A DNA stretch of 64,000 bases from an uncultured Eubacteriales bacterium (GTDB lineage Bacteria; Bacillota; Clostridia; Oscillospirales; Oscillospiraceae), in assembly GCA_949283375.1 (NCBI GenBank), contig CASDSM010000025.1, positions 33,206 through 97,205 of the forward strand, given 5' to 3'. Made by a program: the position numbers and the translations under genes. A model generated the notes under the pieces. The model made no database searches, had not been told where the DNA came from, and was given only the letters and a program-made list of their open reading frames with translations. Shown here in pieces: positions 29,294 through 42,415 of the stretch. How positions within the stretch are numbered: position 1 is the first letter of the stretch; every line of letters starts with the position of its first letter.

Positions 29294-30601
29294 TCAGTTC
29301 TCCCCTTTCTCCAGGTCCTCTGCGGGGATCTCCGTCACGACGGTCTCCTCAACGGTCTGAACGGCGGTCTCCTCCTCGTGCTCTTCCTCCACGGCGCGGC
29401 CGCCGCGCTTCTTGGCCAGCACCCGCTCCAGCATCTCCTCGTCCAGCACATCCTGCGGGTCGCGGTAGGGGGTGGTGGGATAGCGGTCGGGGTCATAGGC
29501 GCGGCCGCGGGCATAGCGGCGCACGCCGATCTGACCGGCGCCGCTGTCGCGCTTCTTCTGCGCCTTTTGCGCCTGCTTCAGGGCGCGCTTGCCGCCCTTC
29601 TTGCGCAGCTCCTCTTCCTCGGCGGCGCGGCGGGCGGCGATCTCCGCCTTCTTCGACTTCTCCTCGGCGCGGCGGGCCTCGATGCGGGCCTGGCGCTCGG
29701 CCGCCTCGGCGGCGAACTTCTTGTTCAGGAAGCGGGAGAAGATCAGGTTCTCCAGCGCGCCGAAGATGGCGGTACACGCCATGTAGATGCACATGCCGGC
29801 CGGCATGGTGTAGCCGAACCAGAGGTACATCAGCGGCATGATATACATCATGGTCTTGGTGGACTGGGCGGCAGGGTTGTCCGAGCCGCTGTTTTCCGCC
29901 GTCCTGATCTGGTTGCTCTTCATCGAGTACATGGAGTACAGGAAGTTGAGCACCGTCACCCCGATCGGGATGAGGAACAGGCCGATGTGGGCCCAGTCGA
30001 TGGCATCCCAGCCCCAGAACTGCCAGTCCGGGATCTCGCCGAGGTTGATGCCGAAGAAGTTGAAGCTGATCACCTGCAGCTTGTCCGCGGCGCTGCCGAG
30101 GGCGTCCTCCGCGGCCTGGTAGAGGGTCTGGTCCTGGCCGATCCAGTTGAGCAGGACCATCTCCTGATAGGCCTGCTGGCTCTGGGCGACAGTGTAGCCC
30201 AGGCCGGAGAGGGTGTCGGCGACGGTGGTGATCTCCTCCTGCGTCAGGCAGAGCATGTGCAGCATCGGCTGGCGGATGACGGCGTACAGGCCCATCAGGA
30301 TGGGCAGCGGCAGCAGGGACCACAGGCAGCCGCCCATCGGGTTCACATGCTCCTGCTCATAGATCTTGGCGACCTCCTGCTGATAGCGCTGCTGGTCCTT
30401 GCCATACTGCTTCTGCAGGCGCTGCATCTCCTCGTTCATGGAGGTCATCTGCATCATGCCCTTCTTGCTCTTGTACGAGAGCGGGAAGAGCACCAGGCGG
30501 ATCAGCAGGGTGAAGATCGCCAGGGACAGGGCGTAGTCGCCGCAGAAGGTATAGATCCACAGCAGAATACGGCCAAATACTTGTAAAATAGCGGTAAACA
30601 A
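29294..30601 (-). CDS. yidC: Membrane protein insertase YidC
   Basis: 435 residues from a TTG at 30601, which lies 8 nt behind GAGGAGG; the in-frame ATG at 30622 contains that Shine-Dalgarno and so is not the likely start. Five hydrophobic spans, with LSLAIFTLLIRLVLFPLSYK (hydrophilic-groove Arg) and KKGMMQMTSMNEEMQRLQKQ forming the cytoplasmic hairpin, MGGCLWSLLPLPILMGLYAV, and later TM segments. It lacks the lipobox Cys of Bacillus SpoIIIJ at the N-terminus. The region between the 2nd and 3rd spans is enlarged, and the C-terminal 150 residues are a highly charged coiled tail (RRAEEKSKKAEIAARRAAEE), probably ribosome- or RNA-binding. It inserts membrane proteins with or without SecYEG. Confidence 0.94.
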   Translation of the reverse strand: MFTAILQVFGRILLWIYTFCGDYALSLAIFTLLIRLVLFPLSYKSKKGMMQMTSMNEEMQRLQKQYGKDQQRYQQEVAKIYEQEHVNPMGGCLWSLLPLPILMGLYAVIRQPMLHMLCLTQEEITTVADTLSGLGYTVAQSQQAYQEMVLLNWIGQDQTLYQAAEDALGSAADKLQVISFNFFGINLGEIPDWQFWGWDAIDWAHIGLFLIPIGVTVLNFLYSMYSMKSNQIRTAENSGSDNPAAQSTKTMMYIMPLMYLWFGYTMPAGMCIYMACTAIFGALENLIFSRFLNKKFAAEAAERQARIEARRAEEKSKKAEIAARRAAEEEELRKKGGKRALKQAQKAQKKRDSGAGQIGVRRYARGRAYDPDRYPTTPYRDPQDVLDEEMLERVLAKKRGGRAVEEEHEEETAVQTVEETVVTEIPAEDLEKGEN

Positions 30602-30684
30602 TGGTGTGGCCTCCTCAGGCATGGTCTGGACGGACGCGATGCCGTCCGGCTTGGGGTGGCGCCGGCGAAGGCGCGGGCAGGACC

Positions 30685-30915
30685 CTATGGCACAGGGTCA
30701 TACTCGATGGTCTTCTGCCGGTGAAAGGGATGACACCTGGCCAGCCGCCTGGCCGCCAGCAGGCTGCCGCGGGCGGGGCCGTACTTCTCCACCGCCTGGC
30801 GCGCATACTCCGAGCAGGTGGGCACGAAGCGGCAGCTGGGCGGGGTAAGCGGGGAGACAGAGCGCTGGTAGAAACGGATCAGCGCGAGCAGGGCGCGCCG
30901 GACGGCGCCGCTCAC
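30685..30915 (-). CDS. yidD: Membrane protein insertion efficiency factor YidD
   Basis: 76 residues from a GTG at 30915 that overlaps the rnpA stop (GTGA), with GGAGG 9 nt upstream; an in-frame GTG at 30939 lies inside rnpA and is less likely. Signature [20 protein letters not shown] with PTCSEYA and RCHPF, typical of the YidD (DUF37) family, with three conserved Cys. It sits at the inner membrane and helps YidC-dependent insertion. It is translationally coupled between rnpA and yidC. Confidence 0.93.
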   Translation of the reverse strand: MSGAVRRALLALIRFYQRSVSPLTPPSCRFVPTCSEYARQAVEKYGPARGSLLAARRLARCHPFHRQKTIEYDPVP

Positions 30916-31271
30916 CGCTCCTGCCCCTCCGCCGGGCACAGCAGGCCGAGCTTCTTCGCCAGCCGGCAGAAATCCCGGTCCAGCCGCCGGTAGCTCACCT
31001 GAGTTGCCAGGCCGCGCGCGACCACCACCAGATCCGTCCCCGGCCGGAGCTCCGCCTGATGCAGGCGGTAGATCTCGCGGATGCGGCGGCGCACCCGGTT
31101 TCGCACAACGGCGTGGCCCAGCTTGGTGCTCGCCGTGATGCCCAGGCGGCGCACGCCCAGCCGGTTCGGGCGGGTGTAGAGCACCAGGGTGGCGCAGGCA
31201 GCGTATTTGCCCCGGCTGTAGAGCCGGCGGAACTCCCGATTATCCTTGATGGAAACCCAGCAGCGTTTCAC
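30912..31271 (-). CDS. rnpA: Ribonuclease P protein component
   Basis: 119 residues. [20 protein letters not shown] at the N-terminus, then the basic RNR signature [20 protein letters not shown], and [19 protein letters not shown] near the end. It is the protein partner of the RNase P ribozyme for tRNA 5' processing. It stands 240 bp after rpmH, an unusually long gap for this pair, and overlaps yidD by 4 bp. Confidence 0.96.
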   Translation of the reverse strand: MKRCWVSIKDNREFRRLYSRGKYAACATLVLYTRPNRLGVRRLGITASTKLGHAVVRNRVRRRIREIYRLHQAELRPGTDLVVVARGLATQVSYRRLDRDFCRLAKKLGLLCPAEGQER

Positions 31272-31515
31272 AGATCATCCCTCATGCCTGTCCGCCGGAC
31301 AGGGCGTCCGGCAGGGGGACAGGGCGCGAAAAAGGCCGTCCGGATGCACGGCAAGGGGTGGAAGACCGCTTCCCGGCCCGACGGCCCCGGATCATTCCAC
31401 CCCTGCCATGCCAGCCGGCCGGACCGGCTCTCCCGGTCTCCGGCGGTCTGGCCGCTATCTCTGATGGCGCTTGCCTCTTTCAGCTCTGTCCTGCTTCTTG
31501 CGGTTGCTCCCGTCC
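31272..31515. other. Long GC-rich spacer between rpmH and rnpA
   Basis: No gene is seen. The stretch contains several short complementary GGCC/CCGG-rich segments (for example CCGGCCGGACCGG near 31409-31425 and CCGGCGGTCTGG near 31440), so the transcript may fold strongly here. No U-run-type terminator was found on the minus strand. Confidence 0.4.
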
Positions 31516-31656
31516 TCAGTGCGTCAGACGGATACGGCCCTTGGCACGGCGGCGGGCGAGAACCTTGCGGCCGTTGGCGGTCGCCATTCTCTTGCGGAAC
31601 CCATGGACCTTGGAGCGATGGAGCTTCTTGGGCTGATAGGTACGTTTGGTAGCCAT
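31516..31656 (-). CDS. rpmH: 50S ribosomal protein L34
   Basis: 46 residues: [20 protein letters not shown] followed by [20 protein letters not shown] and RIRLTH. The RTYQP...KVHGFRxRM...GRKVLxxRR pattern is diagnostic of L34. GGAGGTG lies 8 nt before the ATG. It is the first gene of the leftward origin operon, divergent from dnaA. Confidence 0.98.
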   Translation of the reverse strand: MATKRTYQPKKLHRSKVHGFRKRMATANGRKVLARRRAKGRIRLTH

Positions 31657-31766
31657 TCTTTTACACCTCCGACTTGCTTATTGCTCGACAAGCCGGCGCC
31701 GGAGCGCCGGCCGCAGCGAACGAAAACAGGGCACGACAGGGCGATTTGCCCATAAATGCAACAGAT

Positions 31767-31796
31767 ATTATAAACCATCCAATTTCACGCTGTCAA
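31767..31796 (-). promoter_or_regulatory. Promoter of the rpmH operon
   Basis: Minus strand: TTGACA (31791-31796), 18-bp spacer, TATAAT (31767-31772), about 110 bp before the rpmH ATG. Both hexamers match consensus. Confidence 0.88.
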
Positions 31797-31971
31797 TAGT
31801 ATTTTTCCCGCTTTTTCTTCCGAAACACGGGCGGAGGGGTCTCCGGACCCCCCTCTCCCCCGTCTGCATGACTGGCAGCAAATATGCCGCTTCCGTCAGG
31901 TCTTTTCCCGTTCTGCCGGGAGAATCGGGGCTTTTTATTCTCATTTTGTGCGGCTTTTTCCCGAATTTGCA

Positions 31972-32000
31972 TTGCCTGAGGGGGGCTGTTATGGTATAAT
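31972..32000 (+). promoter_or_regulatory. Promoter of dnaA
   Basis: TTGCCT (31972-31977), 17-bp spacer, TATAAT (31995-32000). No DnaA box is seen between this promoter and rpmH, unlike origins with a bipartite layout. Confidence 0.72.
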
Positions 32001-32126
32001 AACGAAGAATAAAACGGTGGGCCGGAAACGCTTCCGGCCGCCCGCGCGGCCCGGCGCGCGAGAAGAGAGACAAGCCGGGCGCATGCAGAGAGAAAGCGCT
32101 TGCTTGGGGAGGTCTTTACCATCGAA

Positions 32127-33443
32127 ATGAATTCCGCTGCTGACATCTGGCCCAGCGTCATCACACTGCTGGAGAAGGAGCTGACACCCACCGCAGTCAG
32201 CACCTGGTTTTACGACGCCGAGGCGGTGGAGCTGCTGGAGGACCGGCTGGTCCTCTGCGTACCGAGTGACTTCAAGAAGAATATCATCCTCTCGCGCTAT
32301 CTGCCGCAGCTGAAAAAGGTCCTCTACGACCTCTTTGCCGCGGAGATGGACGTGGTCATCTTCACGAAGGAGGAGGCCGAGCGCTATCAGGCGCGCGGCA
32401 CGCGCAATGAGAACGTGCTCATCGGAAATGAGGAGTTCACCTTTGAACACTTTATCGTGGGCTCGTCCAACCAGTTTGCCTACAATGCCGCCCTCAACGT
32501 GGCGGACAACCCCGGACGGAGCTATAACCCCCTCTTCATCTACGGAGAGTCCGGCCTGGGCAAGACGCACCTGCTCTACGCGATCTATCACACCATCCGC
32601 CGGAATCATCCGGACTACAATATCATCTTCATCAAGGGCGACGAGTTCACCAACGAGCTGCAGGAGGCCATCCGGCTCAAGACCACCGACGCCTTCCGCC
32701 AGAAGTACCGGGACAAGGACCTGCTGCTGGTGGACGACATCCAGTTCATCGCCGGCAAGGAGTCCACGCAGGAGGAGTTCTTCAACACCTTCAACAATCT
32801 CTACGAGTCGGGCCACCAGATCGTCCTCACCTCCGACCGGCCGCCGTCTGACATGGCCCGGCTGGAGAACCGCCTGCGCACCCGCTTCGAGTGGGGCCTG
32901 CTGGCGGACATCCAGCCCCCCGACTATGAGACGCGCTGCGCCATCATCAAGAACAAGGCCATTCTCCTCGGGCTGGAGCTGCCGAACGATGTGCTCGAGT
33001 ACATCGCCCAGAACATCACCGCCAACGTCCGCCAGCTGGAGGGGACGATCAAGCGCCTGCTCGCCTACCGCGACCTGATGGGCCAGAAGGTGAACGACGA
33101 GAACGCCTCGCGCGCCATCCAGGCCCTCATCCGCGCGCGGGACGAGTATATCCCCTCTCCCGAGGTGATCGTGGAGGAGACGGCGAAGTATTACGCCCGG
33201 GACCCGAAGGAGGTCCTCGGCTCCTCGCGGATGAAGGAGGTCGTGCTCGCGCGGCAGGTGTCCATCTACCTCATCCGCTCCATCACCAATCTCTCCCTGC
33301 CGGAGATCGGCAAGGTCTTCGGCCAGCACCACACCACCGTCATGCACTCGCTGGACAAGGTGGAGAAGATGATGCGCGACGACCGGCATCTGGCGGAGAT
33401 CGTGCGCGACATCAAGAGCAACATCAACAGCCGCGGCTACTGA
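32127..33443 (+). CDS. dnaA: Chromosomal replication initiator protein DnaA
   Basis: 438 residues from the ATG at 32127. Domain I about 1-80 (DIWPSVITLLEKELTPTAVS, with W..F), then a very short domain II. AAA+ domain III: Walker A YGESGLGKTHLL, Walker B LLLVDDIQFIAGKE, sensor 1 VLTSDRPPSDM, and box VI RLRTRFEWGLLADI. Domain IV signature SLPEIGKVFGQHHTTVMHSL binds DnaA boxes. GGGAGGTC lies 14 nt before this ATG, wide for a Shine-Dalgarno; an in-frame ATC two codons earlier (32121) sits at the ideal distance, and a TTG at 32100 lies upstream of it. It initiates replication at the adjacent origin. Confidence 0.97.
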   Translation: MNSAADIWPSVITLLEKELTPTAVSTWFYDAEAVELLEDRLVLCVPSDFKKNIILSRYLPQLKKVLYDLFAAEMDVVIFTKEEAERYQARGTRNENVLIGNEEFTFEHFIVGSSNQFAYNAALNVADNPGRSYNPLFIYGESGLGKTHLLYAIYHTIRRNHPDYNIIFIKGDEFTNELQEAIRLKTTDAFRQKYRDKDLLLVDDIQFIAGKESTQEEFFNTFNNLYESGHQIVLTSDRPPSDMARLENRLRTRFEWGLLADIQPPDYETRCAIIKNKAILLGLELPNDVLEYIAQNITANVRQLEGTIKRLLAYRDLMGQKVNDENASRAIQALIRARDEYIPSPEVIVEETAKYYARDPKEVLGSSRMKEVVLARQVSIYLIRSITNLSLPEIGKVFGQHHTTVMHSLDKVEKMMRDDRHLAEIVRDIKSNINSRGY

Positions 33444-33707
33444 GTCCAGGGCAAAAGAGTCTGTCAACAGCTCTCCTCACTTTTCCACATTTTCCACAGA
33501 GTTTTCCCACATGTGGAGAGAAAAGCTGTGCATTCGCCGGAGCGCGCGGCGCGCCTGTGCATCCCCGGCAAAATTTTCCACGGGGGCTGTGGAGGGGAAA
33601 ATCCAGCGCTTTCAAGGCTTTTCGCGCCTTTTCCACAGATTCGCGCCCCCTACTACTACTGCTATTTTATCTCTCACTCTCTTTTCTGACAGGAACGGAG
33701 GAATCCC
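33444..33707. other. Replication origin oriC (DnaA-box cluster and DnaA-trio unwinding element)
   Basis: The dnaA-dnaN gap holds TTTTCCACA at 33481-33489, 33490-33498 and 33629-33637, near-matches TTTTCCCACA (33502-33511), TTTTCCACG (33574-33582), and reverse-strand TGTGGAGAG (33512-33520) and CTGTGGAGG (33588-33596). After the last box come a GC block (TCGCGCCCCC) and TACTACTACTGCTAT (33651-33665), then an AT-rich TTTTATCTCTCACTCTC run. That order (box, GC block, TAC trinucleotides, AT-rich stretch) is the basal unwinding layout described in Bacillus subtilis. All boxes use TTTT rather than TTAT. Confidence 0.88.
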
Positions 33708-34844
33708 ATGAAATTCTCTTGCGAAAAGGCGCTGCTCCAGAGCGCCATCACCATCGCATCCCGGACCGTGGCGGTCAAAAGCGCCGTCCCCGCCCTCGAG
33801 GGCCTGCTCGTCGAGACGCGGGAGGACCAGGTCCGCATCACCGGCTATGACCTCAAAACGGGCATCCGCACCCTGATCCCCGCCGACGTGCAGGAGCCGG
33901 GCGCGCTGGTCTTCTCCGCCCGCCTCTTCGGCGAGATCATCCGCCGGATGCCGGACGACGTGGTGCGCATTTCCACAGAGAAGTATACCGTCACCCTGCG
34001 CTGCGGGATGAGCGAATTCAACATTCAGGCGATCGACGCGGGCGAATACCCCGACCTCCCCTCTGTGGACTACCAGAACTCCATCTCCATCCAGCAGAGC
34101 CGCCTGCGCGACATGATCGAGCGCACCTCCTTCGCCATCAGCCAGAACGAGGCGCGGCCCATCCACACCGGCGCCCTCTTTGAGGTGGAGACGGACGGGG
34201 AGGGCAAGAGCCAGCTCACCATGGTCGCGGTGGACGGCTACCGCCTCGCCCTGCGCCGGGAGAAGCTCGAGCGCAAGAGCGGCGCGGACCTCTTCCAGTT
34301 CGTCGTGCCCGGGACGGCGCTGCGCGAGGTGCAGCGCCTCGGGAGCGACACGGAGGAGCTGATGGAGGTCATCCAGGGCGAGCGGCACATCATGTTCAAG
34401 ACGCCGGACGTCACCCTGGTCACCCGGCGTCTGGAGGGGGACTTCTTAAACTACCGGCAGGCGATCCCCGCCTCCTCCCCCATCTCGGTGCTGGCGGACA
34501 CCCGGCGGCTGCTCGGTTCCATCGAGCGGTGCAGCCTGATGATCAGCGAGCAGCAGAAGAGCCCGCTGCGCTGCACCTTCACCGACGGTCTGGTGCAGAT
34601 CCGCACCTCCACCGCCCTGGGCAACGCCTATGACGAGTGCCCCATCCAGGGCGACGGCGGCGGACTGGAGATCGGCTTTAACCACCGCTATCTGTTGGAC
34701 GCCCTCAAGGCGGCCCCCACCGCATCGGTCCGCCTGGCACTCAATACGCCGGTCTCCCCCTGTGTGGTCACCCGCGGAGAGGAGACGGACGAGGACACCT
34801 TCACCTATATGGTCCTGCCCGTGCGCCTGCGGGCGGGCGTGTGA
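33708..34844 (+). CDS. dnaN: DNA polymerase III beta subunit (sliding clamp)
   Basis: 378 residues. The three-fold clamp starts with [20 protein letters not shown] and [15 protein letters not shown], and contains [15 protein letters not shown] and the C-terminal [11 protein letters not shown] typical of the family. It forms the ring that tethers polymerase III to DNA. It lies directly after oriC, with GGAACGGAGG upstream of the ATG. The next gene overlaps its stop region, so dnaN leads a dnaN-S4-recF-remB series. Confidence 0.97.
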   Translation: MKFSCEKALLQSAITIASRTVAVKSAVPALEGLLVETREDQVRITGYDLKTGIRTLIPADVQEPGALVFSARLFGEIIRRMPDDVVRISTEKYTVTLRCGMSEFNIQAIDAGEYPDLPSVDYQNSISIQQSRLRDMIERTSFAISQNEARPIHTGALFEVETDGEGKSQLTMVAVDGYRLALRREKLERKSGADLFQFVVPGTALREVQRLGSDTEELMEVIQGERHIMFKTPDVTLVTRRLEGDFLNYRQAIPASSPISVLADTRRLLGSIERCSLMISEQQKSPLRCTFTDGLVQIRTSTALGNAYDECPIQGDGGGLEIGFNHRYLLDALKAAPTASVRLALNTPVSPCVVTRGEETDEDTFTYMVLPVRLRAGV

Positions 34845-34858
34845 ACGGAGGTGCGCAG

Positions 34859-35071
34859 ATGAGAGAGGTCAGAAGCAAGATCGAAACGGAGTTCATCAAG
34901 CTCGACAGCCTGCTCAAGTATGAGGGGCTGGCGGAGACCGGCGGCGAGGCCAAGCGCCTGATCCAGGAGGGCATGGTGAAGGTCAACGGCGAAGTGTGCA
35001 CCATGCGCGGCAAGAAACTCCGCCCCGGCGACCGCGTGGAGCTGGGCGGGGACGCCGTGGTGATCGAATGA
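34859..35071 (+). CDS. yaaA: S4-domain RNA-binding protein (YaaA-like)
   Basis: 70 residues from the ATG at 34859 (GGAGGT 6 nt upstream; an in-frame GTG at 34841 overlaps the dnaN stop but precedes the Shine-Dalgarno). One S4 fold: [50 protein letters not shown]. Small S4 proteins between dnaN and recF are common in Firmicutes (Bacillus yaaA, RlbA) and are thought to bind rRNA or ribosomes. Its stop overlaps the recF ATG (ATGA). Confidence 0.92.
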   Translation: MREVRSKIETEFIKLDSLLKYEGLAETGGEAKRLIQEGMVKVNGEVCTMRGKKLRPGDRVELGGDAVVIE

Positions 35072-36171
35072 TCGTTCAGACCCTCCGGCTGGAGGGATTT
35101 CGCAACTATTCCGCCGCAGAGGCGGAGTTTCACCCCGGCATCAACGTGATCGTCGGGGAGAACGCCCAGGGCAAGACCAACCTGCTCGAGGCGGTGGGCT
35201 ACTTCTCCGGCGCGCGGAGCCACCGCACCCGCTCCGACCGCGACCTGATCGGCTTTGACCGCGCGGGGGCGTCGCTGGAGCTGTCTCTCACCTCCCGCGG
35301 GCGGGACTTCCGCCTGCGCGCGCAGCTCGCGCGGGGGGCGCGGCGGCAGCTCTGGTCCAACGGGGTCCGCCTCAAGAGCGCTGCCGGGCTGGACGGGATC
35401 TTAAACACCGTCCTCTTCTGCCCGGAGGACCTCTCCCTCATCCGGGCGGGGGCGTCGGAGCGCCGCCGCTTTCTGGACGAGGCGGTCAGCCAGCTCCGCC
35501 CGCGCTGCGCCGCCGCCCTGGCGGAGTACCGCAAGCTCCAGGAGAGCAAGACCCGCATCCTGCGCGACTGGCAGGACAACGGGGCGATGGCGGACACGCT
35601 GGAGACCTACAGCCTGCGCATGTGCCAGGTGGGCGCGCAGATCATCCGCTACCGGGCGCGCTATCTCGCTCAGCTCGCGCGCTTCGCCCCGGCGATCCAC
35701 CGGGAGTTCTCCGGCGGGCGGGAGGAGCTCGGCCTGCGCTACCAGACGGTGAAGACGGTGAGCGACCCCTCCGCCGCGGAGGAGACCATCTTTTCCCAGC
35801 TCATGGAGCATATGCGCGCCCACCGGCGGGCAGAATGGGAGAGCCGCTCCTGCCTCTCCGGCCCGCACAAGGACGACCTGATCGTGGAGATCAACGGCAT
35901 CCCCGCCCGCACCTTCGGCAGCCAGGGGCAGACGCGCACCGCCGCCCTCTCCCTCAAGCTGGCTGAGCGGGAGGTGAGCCGGGACGACCAGGGGGAGGCC
36001 CCTGTCCTCCTGCTCGACGACGTCCTCTCCGAGCTGGACGCGCGGCGGCAGGAATTCGTGCTCAACCGCATCGGCGGCGGTCAGGTGCTCATCACCTGCT
36101 GCGAGGAGGAGACGCTCGGCCGCCTGCAGGCCGGGCGGGTGCTGCGCGTCCACGGCGGCGCGCTGGTCTGA
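35068..36171 (+). CDS. recF: DNA replication and repair protein RecF
   Basis: 367 residues. SMC-like ATPase: Walker [14 protein letters not shown] (about 31-43), signature motif LSLKLAERE and Walker [16 protein letters not shown] near the C-terminus, and [20 protein letters not shown] in the middle. It loads RecA at gaps with RecO and RecR. The ATG overlaps the stop of the S4 gene by 4 bp, so the two are translationally coupled. Confidence 0.96.
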   Translation: MIVQTLRLEGFRNYSAAEAEFHPGINVIVGENAQGKTNLLEAVGYFSGARSHRTRSDRDLIGFDRAGASLELSLTSRGRDFRLRAQLARGARRQLWSNGVRLKSAAGLDGILNTVLFCPEDLSLIRAGASERRRFLDEAVSQLRPRCAAALAEYRKLQESKTRILRDWQDNGAMADTLETYSLRMCQVGAQIIRYRARYLAQLARFAPAIHREFSGGREELGLRYQTVKTVSDPSAAEETIFSQLMEHMRAHRRAEWESRSCLSGPHKDDLIVEINGIPARTFGSQGQTRTAALSLKLAEREVSRDDQGEAPVLLLDDVLSELDARRQEFVLNRIGGGQVLITCCEEETLGRLQAGRVLRVHGGALV

Positions 36172-36184
36172 GAGGAGCGGGGAA

Positions 36185-36469
36185 ATGTATCTCTATCTCG
36201 GCGGGGAGACCGTCGTGGCCGGGCGGGACATCATCGGCATCTTTGACCTGGACATCACCAGCCAGAGCCACCGCACCCGGCGCTATCTGAATGAGGCCCA
36301 GTGCAGGGGCGAGGTGGTCACGGTGGGAGAGGATCTCCCCAAGAGCTTCGTCCTCTGCCAGAGCGGCCGGGAGGCGCGCCAGCGGGTCTATCTCGCCCAG
36401 CCCTCCAGCGCGACGCTCGGCCGCCGCCTGCGCGAGCATGACAGAAAGCCCATTTTGAACAGCCGCTGA
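36185..36469 (+). CDS. remB: RemB/YaaB-like regulator (DUF370 family)
   Basis: 94 residues. MYLYLGGETVVAGRDIIGIF, DLDITSQSHRTRRYLNEAQ and KSFVLCQSGREARQRVYLAQ fit the RemA/RemB family, which in Bacillus activates extracellular matrix genes; RemB is encoded between recF and gyrB there as well. GAGAGGAGCGG precedes the ATG. It probably binds DNA as an oligomer. The family is clear from motif and place; the target genes are unknown. Confidence 0.9.
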   Translation: MYLYLGGETVVAGRDIIGIFDLDITSQSHRTRRYLNEAQCRGEVVTVGEDLPKSFVLCQSGREARQRVYLAQPSSATLGRRLREHDRKPILNSR

Positions 36470-36553
36470 GACGGGCGGCCGGATATGCCTTCCCCGGCGG
36501 AGAGACCGCCGTCTGTGATAGATTTTGTGTATATTTGTATCTGTGGAACGTGA

Positions 36554-38509
<1,956 letters not shown>

Positions 38510-38525
38510 GAAGGGGGAATGAGAG

Positions 38526-41023
<2,498 letters not shown>

Positions 41024-41024
<1 letters not shown>

Positions 41025-41470
41025 TGGCGGAGCGTAAGACGGTGACCCTCTACACCGACGGGGCCTGCTCCGGCAACCCCGGCCCGGGCGGCTGGGCGGC
41101 CATCCTCCTCTACGGGAGCTTTCAAAAGGAGCTCTCCGGCGGGGAGGCGCGCACGACGAACAACCGCATGGAGCTCACCGCCGTCATCCGCGGCCTGGAG
41201 GCCCTCAACCAGCCCTGCGTGGTCGAGCTGTACTCCGACTCCAAGTACGTCATTGACGCCCTGGAGAAGGGCTGGGCGCGGTCCTGGCAGCGCCGGGGCT
41301 GGGTGAAGTCGGACAAGAAGCCCGCCCTCAACCCAGACCTCTGGGAGCGCCTGCTCGCGCTGTGCAGCCTGCACGAGGTCCATCTCCACTGGGTCAAGGG
41401 CCACGCCTCCAACCCCTGCAACAACCGCTGCGATGAGCTGGCGGTCGCCGAGTGGAAGAAATTCAAATAG
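41024..41470 (+). CDS. rnhA: Ribonuclease HI
   Basis: 148 residues. [20 protein letters not shown] (first catalytic Asp), [17 protein letters not shown] (Glu), [14 protein letters not shown] (Asp), [19 protein letters not shown] (His and last Asp) give the full DEDD set. It cuts RNA in RNA-DNA hybrids. It has no N-terminal hybrid-binding domain, so it is the bacterial HI type. It is translationally coupled to gyrA, an uncommon pairing that puts R-loop removal with supercoil control. Confidence 0.96.
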
Positions 41471-41496
41471 CCCGCCTGTGAACACAGGCATGACAT

Positions 41497-41548
41497 GAAA
41501 AGCCCCCGCCCCATCCGTCCGGCACAGGTCCGGAGATGGGGCGGGGGC
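41497..41548 (-). terminator. Terminator downstream of the toxin gene
   Basis: GCCCCCGCCCCAT (41502-41514) pairs with ATGGGGCGGGGGC (41536-41548); on the minus strand it is followed by TTTTCATG. It stands between the converging rnhA and doc genes and may stop both. Confidence 0.8.
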
Positions 41549-41567
41549 GATGCTTGGAAACGCTGAT

Positions 41568-41945
41568 TTATTTCTGATGAGCGATGATCCAGCGGAGCAG
41601 CCCGTCGGGCTGGATGACGCCTGCCGCCAGTTGCAGGATAATATCAGACAATTCCTCCTGCGTATAATGCAATTCTACACCGTTTAAGGCGAGATAGACC
41701 AGCATGACATGTGCACCGGTCCTCTTGTTCCCGTCTATAAAAGGGTGGTTCTTCACCAGACCAAAGCAGAGCCGGGCCGCCTTCTGCTCAAGAGAGGGAT
41801 AGACGTCCTCCCCGCCGAAGGTTTGAAAGGGCGCGCTGAGCGCGGAGTCCAGCATCCCCTCATCTCTCAGACCAGGAGAGCCGCCGGTGATGGAGACGAG
41901 CTGTTCATGCAGCATGAGCACCTGCGCTCTGGAGAGACGGATCAT
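41568..41945 (-). CDS. doc: Doc-type toxin (Fic/Doc family)
   Basis: 125 residues. The Fic core motif HPFIDGNKRTGAH (about 66-78) has the Doc form, lacking the full HxFx(D/E)GNGRxxR end. The N-terminus MIRLSRAQVLMLHEQLVSIT and GLRDEGMLDSALSAPFQTFG are typical of death-on-curing proteins. Doc phosphorylates EF-Tu and stops translation. The start overlaps the antitoxin stop by 4 bp. Confidence 0.93.
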   Translation of the reverse strand: MIRLSRAQVLMLHEQLVSITGGSPGLRDEGMLDSALSAPFQTFGGEDVYPSLEQKAARLCFGLVKNHPFIDGNKRTGAHVMLVYLALNGVELHYTQEELSDIILQLAAGVIQPDGLLRWIIAHQK

Positions 41946-42184
41946 TTGGCGAGCACCTCATAGGCCTGCCGGTTCTGGGCAATCAGGCGGTGGGAGAGCT
42001 CCATAACATCCTCATCCGGGGCAAGCTGCTCCTCCTCTGCGGCGCGGAACTCCATGAGCAGATAGCGCGGGACGTTGTTCTTCAGGATGATGACAGAGCC
42101 GTTCTCGTCCACCAGACGGGCCACCTTGGAAAAATTCTGGTTGGCCTCGGTGATGGAGACCAGATTGTTAGTGTTGATATTCAT
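41942..42184 (-). CDS. Phd/YefM-family antitoxin
   Basis: 80 residues. NLVSITEANQNFSKVARLVD, then GSVIILKNNVPRYLLMEF, is the Phd DNA-binding fold; the C-terminal tail (LAPDEDVMELSHRLIAQNRQ) should bind and neutralise Doc. AAAGGAGGG precedes the ATG. The promoter at 42207-42234 is AT-rich and a likely autoregulated operator. Confidence 0.92.
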   Translation of the reverse strand: MNINTNNLVSITEANQNFSKVARLVDENGSVIILKNNVPRYLLMEFRAAEEEQLAPDEDVMELSHRLIAQNRQAYEVLAK

Positions 42185-42206
42185 GATGCAGCCCTCCTTT
42201 GATTCT

Positions 42207-42234
42207 ATTATAACACAATATAGGAGAAATTCAA
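42207..42234 (-). promoter_or_regulatory. Promoter of the phd-doc operon
   Basis: Minus strand: TTGAAT (42229-42234), 16-bp spacer, TATAAT (42207-42212). Confidence 0.7.
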
Positions 42235-42315
42235 CCTATTATCTGAGGAGGGCATGGTCTGTTTGACGATCTGATGTGCCCGCTGTTCAACGGACGCACC
42301 AACGTCAAAATCCGC

Positions 42316-42340
42316 AGGGAACGGTCTTGACTGTTCCGAC
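42316..42340. repeat. GGAACGGTC-family interspersed repeat
   Basis: GGGAACGGTCTTGACTGTTC, one arm with a T-for-C change relative to the perfect palindrome at 56728. It lies in the gap between phd and tRNA-Val. Confidence 0.65.
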
Positions 42341-42377
42341 CGATGGACTGCACAGTTCCGTCAGTTCCGCTCCTGCA

Positions 42378-42410
42378 CAAAAAAGCGCCCGGGTCAAAAA
42401 CCCGGGCGCT
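42378..42410 (-). terminator. Terminator of tRNA-Val
   Basis: Minus strand: AGCGCCCGGGT / ACCCGGGCGCT, 11-bp perfect stem, followed by TTTTTTG. It begins 6 nt after the tRNA. Confidence 0.93.
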
Positions 42411-42415
42411 GCGCG

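Noticed and set aside
28268-30586. 772-codon open frame on the plus strand
   Set aside because: Antisense to khpB and yidC, both unmistakable; composition is biased to Gly/Leu/His/Val, without motifs.
31797-31971. Possible second DnaA-box cluster upstream of dnaA
   Set aside because: No match to TTWTCCACA with one mismatch was found on either strand between the rpmH and dnaA promoters.
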